NCBI GenBank assembly: GCA_934636045.1
Contig: CAKTZP010000025.1
Span: forward strand, 1-19,316
Source: an uncultured Oscillospiraceae bacterium
GTDB taxonomy: Bacteria; Bacillota; Clostridia; Oscillospirales; Oscillospiraceae
Direction of reading: 5' to 3'
Length of the DNA: 19,316 nt
A program made the translations under genes and the position numbers. Shown here piece by piece: positions 14,904-19,316 of this stretch. Within the stretch, counting starts at the first letter, position 1; each line of letters starts with the position of its first letter. The notes beneath the pieces were generated by a model. It did no database searches and was not told the DNA's origin. It saw only the letters and a program-made list of their open reading frames with translations.

Positions 14904-14912
14904 GAATGAATT

Positions 14913-15347
14913 ATGCTGCCCGTAATCTATGGTGAAAACATGTTTGATAGCTTCTTTGATCACGATTTCTTTGGCGGTCGCAATCCGCTGTTTGGCAAGA
15001 ACAGCCGGAACCTGATGAAGACCGATATCCACGAAACGGATGACGCAAAGGCTTATCGCCTTGCTGTCGACCTGCCCGGCTTCAAGAAGGACGAGATTAC
15101 CCTTGACCTCAAGGACGGTTACCTGACCATCAGCGCGGAAAAGGGTCTGGATAAGGACGAGGAGGATCGGAAGGGTCGCGTCCTGCGTCAGGAGCGCTAC
15201 GCCGGCTCCTGCTCTCGCAGCTTCTATGTCGGCGACGTCAAGGCCGAGGATGTCAAGGCCAAATACGAATCCGGTGTCCTGACCGTTCTTGTTCCGAAGG
15301 AAGACCTGAAGAATTCCCCCGTAAGCACAGCGATCAGCATCGAATAA
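14913..15347 (+). CDS. Hsp20/alpha-crystallin small heat-shock protein
   Basis: ATP-independent holdase chaperone that binds unfolding proteins in the cytoplasm; 144 residues. A phenylalanine-rich N-terminal segment (5-28) is followed by the alpha-crystallin domain (about 35-130), with VDLPGFKKDEI (52-62), the A-x-x-x-n-G-v-L motif as ESGVLTVLVPK (119-129), and the C-terminal I-x-I anchor in AISIE. GGAGG lies eight bases before the ATG. It is monocistronic, with a strong terminator after it. The long leader and the ribosome-binding-site hairpin suggest post-transcriptional heat control. No HrcA-type CIRCE repeat is visible. Confidence 0.95.
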   Translation: MLPVIYGENMFDSFFDHDFFGGRNPLFGKNSRNLMKTDIHETDDAKAYRLAVDLPGFKKDEITLDLKDGYLTISAEKGLDKDEEDRKGRVLRQERYAGSCSRSFYVGDVKAEDVKAKYESGVLTVLVPKEDLKNSPVSTAISIE

Positions 15348-15358
15348 CCGAAAAAGCT

Positions 15359-15403
15359 GCCCCTGCCGTCTGTGAAGCACAGACGGCAGGGGCTTTTCTT
15401 TTA
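15359..15403 (+). terminator. Terminator of hsp20
   Basis: GCCCCTGCCGTCTGTG and its complement form a 16-bp stem with an AAG loop (15359-15393), followed by TTTTCTTTT. It is a textbook intrinsic terminator. Unlike three other terminators in the window, it carries no inserted element. Confidence 0.95.
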
Positions 15404-15442
15404 TCTCTGCCGCTCGCAGGACGCTCTTTTCTTGCAGCTTTC

Positions 15443-15868
15443 TTATTCCATTCCGGCCAGGTAGAGGTTTTCTACGCCGTTTTCGTCGAATTCGGTGAGG
15501 TAGCGGTCGGTCGCGGCGGATAGCTCGTCGCGATTTTCGGGAGTGATCTCGGGGTAATCCATATCGCGGCGCGCCAGCTCATCGGCGAGGATATCAAAGA
15601 AAATGCTGTCCTCGTAGTAGGCAATGGCCTCCATGATGCCGCCCTTGCAGAACGCGCGGGAGGGCAGCATTACGCCGGCCTCCTCGTCCACCAGCGCGGC
15701 CAGTCCCGTGCCCTTGCACAGACCGAAGAGCTTGCTTTCGATCTGATCGTATTCGTCGATGCGGTCGTCGCCGCGCGTGGAATTGAGCACCCAATTGCCG
15801 ATAAAGACCAAGTCGAGGAGCTGGCGGAACTCCGCGGTAGTCATAGAAATATTCACTGCACTGCACAT
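15443..15868 (-). CDS. Acidic protein of unknown function
   Basis: 141 residues, rich in Asp and Glu, no membrane helix or signal peptide, probably cytoplasmic. The only features I can point to are an N-terminal helix-like stretch TTAEFRQLLDLVFIGNWVLN and an ENRDEL/ENGVENL acidic C-terminus. I do not recognise a family. The ATG at 15868 is preceded by GAGG at five bases. The internal ATG at 15844 has no ribosome binding site. A TATAAT lies at 15895-15900 on the minus strand, but no good -35 accompanies it. It is convergent with hsp20 and divergent from ddl, so it is transcribed alone. Confidence 0.75.
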   Translation of the reverse strand: MCSAVNISMTTAEFRQLLDLVFIGNWVLNSTRGDDRIDEYDQIESKLFGLCKGTGLAALVDEEAGVMLPSRAFCKGGIMEAIAYYEDSIFFDILADELARRDMDYPEITPENRDELSAATDRYLTEFDENGVENLYLAGME

Positions 15869-15958
15869 CCTTTCCTCGCAATGACTGCGCTGAAATTATA
15901 TTGTAGCACGTCTTGCTGCACTTTTCCAGCGAAAAAAACGCGTTTATGAAAATAGGTC

Positions 15959-15987
15959 TTGTTTTTATGGCAGATTTTTCATATAAT
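15959..15987 (+). promoter_or_regulatory. Promoter of the ddl operon
   Basis: TTGTTT (15959-15964) and a perfect TATAAT (15982-15987) with a 17-base spacer, about 65 bases before the ddl start codon. Confidence 0.75.
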
Positions 15988-16052
15988 ATATGTTGCTAAG
16001 CTATGTCCGGCGTGCGAGGTCTCGCGGCGCCGATCGTTCGGAGGAATGAATT

Positions 16053-17117
16053 GTGAGAAAACTCAGTGTTTGTGTGCTGTTTGGCGGGATGTCGCCGGAG
16101 CATGAGGTGTCGCTTCGCTCGGCAGAATCGGTGCTGAACAATCTGAACCGAGAAAAATACAACATTTTCCCCGTCGGGATTACCAAGACGGGCGACTGGA
16201 TCTTATACGGCGGCGAGGATTATGCCGACCTGCCCAGCGGAAAATGGCAGCATTGCGAGCTCAATCGCCGCGTTGCGCTCTCGCCGGTGCGCGGCCAAGG
16301 ACTGCTGACCTTTGAGGGCGACTGTGTGGTGCGCGAGCGTATCGACGTGGTGTTTCCCGTCCTGCACGGCGAAAACGGCGAGGACGGCTCCGTGCAGGGG
16401 CTCTTGCAGCTGTCCGGCGTGGCCTATGTCGGCCCGAACGTTGCCGCCAGCGCAACGTGCATGGATAAAACCCTGACCAAGCTGGTAGCCGACCGTGCGG
16501 GCATCCGTCAGGCGGCGTGGCAGCTGGTAACGGCGGCAGAGCTGAGCGGCAATGCCGAGCGCGTGCTCGACCGGCTGGAGGCGGCGTTTGCCTACCCCGT
16601 GTTCGTCAAGCCAGCCGGAACCGGCTCGTCCGTCGGCGTGGCCAAGGCCAAAAACCGCGAGGCGCTGCAAAAGGCGCTGGAAAACGCGGCAAATTTTGAC
16701 AAAAAGATTCTCGTGGAGGAATTCATCAACGGCCGCGAGGTCGAGGTGGCCGTGCTCGGCAACGACGCGCCTGCCGCCTCTGTCTGCGGCGAGATCGACG
16801 CCGGCACGGAATTCTATGACTACGACGCAAAATATATCTCCGACTGCGCCCGGCTCTACATTCCCGCACGCATTGATGAGGAAACCTCCGAGCGCGTGCG
16901 CGACACGGCCATCCGCGTTTTTGAAGCCATGGGCTGCCGCGGCCTTTCGCGCGTAGATTTCTTTGTCACTTATGAAGGCAATGAGATCGTTTTCAACGAG
17001 ATCAATACTATCCCCGGCTTTACGTCGATCTCCATGTACCCCAAGCTCTTTGACGCGAGCGGCATTCCCTATACCGAGCTGCTCGACGATCTGATTGAGC
17101 TGGCCACAGAGCAATGA
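16053..17117 (+). CDS. ddl: D-alanine--D-alanine ligase
   Basis: ATP-grasp enzyme that joins two D-alanines for peptidoglycan precursor synthesis; cytoplasmic, 354 residues. Motifs in order: FGGMSPEHEVSL (10-21, with the substrate-binding glutamate), PVLHGENGEDG (102-112), the ATP-grasp loop KPAGTGSSVGV (186-196), EEFINGREVE (222-231), the omega-loop region EFYDYDAKY (253-261), and FNEINTIPGFT (314-324). YDYDAKY is the form found in true D-Ala-D-Ala ligases, not the VanA-type lactate ligases. It starts with GTG at 16053, eight bases after GGAGG. The last four bases overlap the next gene (ATGA). Confidence 0.95.
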   Translation: MRKLSVCVLFGGMSPEHEVSLRSAESVLNNLNREKYNIFPVGITKTGDWILYGGEDYADLPSGKWQHCELNRRVALSPVRGQGLLTFEGDCVVRERIDVVFPVLHGENGEDGSVQGLLQLSGVAYVGPNVAASATCMDKTLTKLVADRAGIRQAAWQLVTAAELSGNAERVLDRLEAAFAYPVFVKPAGTGSSVGVAKAKNREALQKALENAANFDKKILVEEFINGREVEVAVLGNDAPAASVCGEIDAGTEFYDYDAKYISDCARLYIPARIDEETSERVRDTAIRVFEAMGCRGLSRVDFFVTYEGNEIVFNEINTIPGFTSISMYPKLFDASGIPYTELLDDLIELATEQ

Positions 17118-17548
17118 GCGCACCGGTAAAGGTGCTGCTGACCATCGTCAGCCGGCAGCAATACCACCACGAAGCACCGGACACAGCCAAGCTCGTCACG
17201 GAGGGCACGATGTGCCGCGAGGGCGATATGACCGTTTTGCAGTATGAGGAGACCGAGCTCACCGGCCTTTCCGGCACGACCACGACCTTCCGCGTGCGCC
17301 CCGGCCACGCCGAGGTCGAGCGCACCGGCACGCTGACCTCGCGCATGGTCTTCGAGCCGGGGCAGGACGACCAGTCTCTTTACCAGCTGGACGTCGGCGC
17401 GCTGATGCTGCGCATTGTGACCGAGGAGATCACCGTTGACCTCCACGACAGCGGCGGCTTTGCTCACATCAGCTATGCCATCGACATCGAGGGGCAGCCC
17501 GCCGGGCGCGTCGATTACCACATCGACGTACAGAAGCTGCCCCGCTGA
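17114..17548 (+). CDS. DUF1934 family protein (YwiB-like)
   Basis: 144 residues, no signal peptide or membrane segment. The beta-rich pattern, with VLLTIVSRQ near the start, the central DDQSLYQLDVGALMLRIVTEEITVDL, and a C-terminal YAIDIEGQ..GRVDYHIDV, fits the DUF1934/YwiB family, which folds like a small beta-barrel (calycin-like). Function unknown. Its start codon overlaps the ddl stop codon, so it is translationally coupled to ddl. Confidence 0.8.
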   Translation: MSAPVKVLLTIVSRQQYHHEAPDTAKLVTEGTMCREGDMTVLQYEETELTGLSGTTTTFRVRPGHAEVERTGTLTSRMVFEPGQDDQSLYQLDVGALMLRIVTEEITVDLHDSGGFAHISYAIDIEGQPAGRVDYHIDVQKLPR

Positions 17549-17584
17549 AGCACCGCACAAATTCTAAGAAACGAGGGCCGGTCT

Positions 17585-18184
17585 ATGGGCTTCCTATTTC
17601 ATAAAAAGAAGCCGCCGCTTCCCATGTGCACCCCGGCGGAGTGGATGGCGCAATGGAAGGCGCTGGTGCCGCCGGAATGCCGCGACGTGCCCATCACGCT
17701 GGGCGGCGAGACGGTCATCGCCTACGTCTGCATCAACCAGTTTGTCATGATGCTGCAGGACGGCCTGCTGATGGAGCGCAGCTTTTTCGACGTGTGCAGC
17801 TTTTTCCAGCGCGCGGGCTACCACGTCGTGTGGCTCATGCGCTGCGTGCAGGATATTGATAACGGCTATTTGAAGCTGCAATCCGCCGCCGCGGGCGGCG
17901 AGCGATGCAAGTGGCTCTGGAAATCGCCGACGACGAATTTCGATCGCTGGACGAGCGACAATTTCAGCGCGACGATCCTCCTGCAATACCTGCAAATCCC
18001 GCCCGAGGGGCTGGAAAACTGCCGCGAGCAGATCCTCCAGCGCGTCACGTGGGCAGAAAGCGACGAGGCCGCCGAGCTCGTGCCCGGCCGCACAAGCTTT
18101 ATGACCGTCAACACGCCCGGCAGTCCCGTGGAGCTGCTCCGCTGGCTCAACGGCACGACCCTCAACCGCGTCAAGGAGGCCTAA
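17585..18184 (+). CDS. Conserved-looking protein of unknown function
   Basis: 199 residues, cytoplasmic by appearance: basic at the very N-terminus (HKKKPP), no helix for membrane insertion. It is unusually rich in tryptophan and cysteine, including a central block YHVVWLMRCV (79-88) and KWLWKSPTTNFDRW. I do not recognise a domain. It follows the DUF1934 gene by 36 bases with no terminator between, so it is probably the third gene of the ddl operon. The ribosome binding site GAGGG is somewhat weak. Its terminator follows at 18234-18270. Confidence 0.78.
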   Translation: MGFLFHKKKPPLPMCTPAEWMAQWKALVPPECRDVPITLGGETVIAYVCINQFVMMLQDGLLMERSFFDVCSFFQRAGYHVVWLMRCVQDIDNGYLKLQSAAAGGERCKWLWKSPTTNFDRWTSDNFSATILLQYLQIPPEGLENCREQILQRVTWAESDEAAELVPGRTSFMTVNTPGSPVELLRWLNGTTLNRVKEA

Positions 18185-18233
18185 GTCTCTGTCACGCGCC
18201 TGACGTCAACATTTATTATAGCGCCTCGGAAAA

Positions 18234-18270
18234 CCAAAGCTCCCGCCTCATGTGAGGCGGGAGCTTTGCT
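18234..18270. terminator. Terminator hairpin, left copy (site C)
   Basis: AAAGCTCCCGCCTCA/TGAGGCGGGAGCTTT forms a perfect stem of about 15 pairs with a minimal loop. It ends the ddl operon. The 37 bases recur at 18526-18562 with a single change in the loop (CATG versus CACG). Confidence 0.9.
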
Positions 18271-18524
18271 CAGCGTGTCGAAAAGTGTTTTTCGACACGC
18301 TGACAGACTGCAAAAAAGTTCGGAAGACAAGCAACTCACGCCCGTCGGCGTACATCGGTACGCTAGGGCGTGAATTGCGCAGGAAGTCAAAATTCTTGCG
18401 AAGCAAGCTTTTTCTCAGACGATAAAGTTTGGGATACTCTTTTTTTACGAATCAAGACACAGAAGGCAAAAAATCATGAAATAATGAACTGATTTTGACG
18501 GTTACGGACTTTTTTGGCAGTCTG
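18271..18524 (+). mobile_element. Terminator-flanked MITE-like element, copy C (254 bp)
   Basis: Same orientation and exactly the same length as copy A. The 32-bp end palindrome (18271-18302), the AACTCACGCCC hairpin region and the CTTGCGAAGCAAG hairpin are strongly conserved. Positions about 18417-18490 have drifted, and the GATTTTGACGGTTACGGACT right end is again conserved. In the GTAC hairpin, GCGTAC/GTACGC extends the stem relative to copy A. The most diverged of the three full copies, yet its flanking terminators still match at 36 of 37 positions. Confidence 0.83.
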
Positions 18525-18525
18525 G

Positions 18526-18562
18526 CCAAAGCTCCCGCCTCACGTGAGGCGGGAGCTTTGCT
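18526..18562. terminator. Terminator hairpin, right copy (site C)
   Basis: Repeats 18234-18270 with one loop change. It ends three bases before the stop codon of the PSP1 gene on the minus strand, so it terminates that gene. Confidence 0.9.
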
Positions 18563-18564
18563 TT

Positions 18565-19316
18565 TTATTGACCCTCAGGCTTGGGCTTGCGCCGCTTTTG
18601 ATAGTAGCGGCGGCGATTGTTGTTCCGCTTGGCCTCACCGGTCTTTCCGTCGGCGGGCTTATTCTCGGGGGCAGGCTTTGCGGCGTCCGCAGGCTTCGCG
18701 CCCTCCGTCTGCTTTGCAGCGGGTCTTTGCGTACCGGCCGGCTTGGAGGCATCCGCTGTCTTGGCGGCGCGAGGCTTGCCGTCGCGGGGCTTTTGCTCCT
18801 TGGGCTGCTCGGCGGCCTTGGGCGCGTCGGCGGCCTTGCTCCTTCCCTTGCCGCCGCGGCGGCGGCGATGCTTGGCCGTGCCGTCCTCTGCGCCGTCTTC
18901 CTCACCGGATGCGGCAGGCATTTCGCCGCGGATGACGACCGGCTCGAGATAGGTGGCGAAGGCAGGCTGCTCGACAGGCTTGCGCTTTCCGCCGCCGGAG
19001 ATGGGCGCGAGGTCGTCGGGAATGGGCTCGTCGGTCTTTTTCGCCTTGCCGTTGCGCAGGACGCAGATATCACAATTTTTGTGGCAGACGACGGTGTCCG
19101 GCTGCTTTTCCAGCCGCACGTGGACGCTCTGGCGCAGAATGTTGACGTCTGTGACCGTGCCGCGGCCGTCAGGCGTATCGACGAAGGACTCGGCCTTCGG
19201 GCTCGTGCGCAGCAGCTCCTCGTAGGCCTCCTGCTCATACTTCAGGCAGCACATCAGCCGTCCGCAGGTGCCGGAGATCTTGGTCGGATTGAGGCTGAGG
19301 TTCTGTGTTTTTGCCA
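18565..19316 (-). CDS. PSP1/RicT (YaaT)-like protein, 5' end outside the window
   Basis: Partial: the frame is open through the right edge. The visible upstream codons read KTQNLSLNPTKISGTCGRL followed by MCCLKYEQ, the hallmark of the PSP1 C-terminal domain. In Bacillus, YaaT/RicT with RicA and RicF affects RNA processing, sporulation and competence, and the complex carries Fe-S clusters. After the CGRLMCC cysteines a further CHKNCDIC (CX3CX2C) occurs. From about 100 residues later the protein becomes a long Lys/Arg/Ala/Pro-rich tail ending NNNRRRYYQKRRKPKPEGQ, likely disordered and able to bind nucleic acid. The ATG at 19254 is internal, not the true start. Confidence 0.9.
   Translation of the reverse strand, partial: AKTQNLSLNPTKISGTCGRLMCCLKYEQEAYEELLRTSPKAESFVDTPDGRGTVTDVNILRQSVHVRLEKQPDTVVCHKNCDICVLRNGKAKKTDEPIPDDLAPISGGGKRKPVEQPAFATYLEPVVIRGEMPAASGEEDGAEDGTAKHRRRRGGKGRSKAADAPKAAEQPKEQKPRDGKPRAAKTADASKPAGTQRPAAKQTEGAKPADAAKPAPENKPADGKTGEAKRNNNRRRYYQKRRKPKPEGQ

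Noticed and set aside
16053..17117. A vancomycin-resistance D-Ala-D-Lac ligase
   Set aside because: The omega-loop YDYDAKY is that of housekeeping D-Ala-D-Ala ligases, and no vanH, vanX or vanRS-type neighbours are present.
3909..18562. A CRISPR array or integron-like array
   Set aside because: The repeats are three dispersed 254-366 bp elements separated by kilobases of ordinary genes, with no short repeat-spacer pattern.

Overview
The window reads as part of a chromosome from a GC-rich gut-type Clostridia, most likely an Oscillospiraceae relative. This is inferred from sigma-A promoters and strong AGGAGG ribosome binding sites in an otherwise GC-rich sequence, a T-box ahead of thrS, a G5/3D-domain cell-wall protein, a PSP1/RicT protein, and the small palindromic intergenic repeats common in that group. 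No rRNA, tRNA, CRISPR array, phage or complete transposon is visible.

Layout. Positions 1-194 hold palindromic intergenic repeats. thrS (-, 195-1991) lacks the TGS domain and is preceded by a T-box leader with a likely ACC specifier. Divergent from it is a secreted or anchored G5/3D-domain protein (+, 2728-3855). prfC (-, 4241-5824) is followed by a two-gene unit (+) of a small membrane protein and a D-2-hydroxyacid dehydrogenase, then an SDR oxidoreductase (+). An ABC exporter comes next: ATPase plus a 1087-residue FtsX-type permease with a long extracellular coiled coil (+, 8771-12729). On the minus strand lie a PucR/CdaR-type regulator and, overlapping it by 4 bases, a DUF1003 membrane protein. 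Divergent from the regulator is an Hsp20 chaperone gene with a long leader. An unrecognised acidic protein (-) follows, then an apparent operon of ddl, a DUF1934 protein and an unrecognised protein (+, 16053-18184). The window ends inside a PSP1/RicT-like gene (-).

The most notable feature is a repeated, non-coding, structured element at three intergenic sites (3943-4196, 8257-8622, 18271-18524). It has CAG...CTG inverted ends. At each site it is flanked by two near-identical 34-37 bp copies of the local Rho-independent terminator hairpin. The terminator differs from site to site, but both copies at one site match. This looks like a MITE-like element that inserts at terminators and duplicates the whole hairpin, so neighbouring genes keep a terminator. 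Two copies are exactly 254 bp. The third carries a nested 112 bp (net) hairpin-rich insertion. A fourth, 32-bp trace (12736-12767) joins both element ends with no core, beside the ftsX terminator.

Other regulatory structure includes a hairpin that would hide the hsp20 ribosome binding site (a possible RNA thermometer), back-to-back regulator/hsp20 promoters sharing an 18-bp palindrome, and a direct repeat over the ABC exporter promoter.
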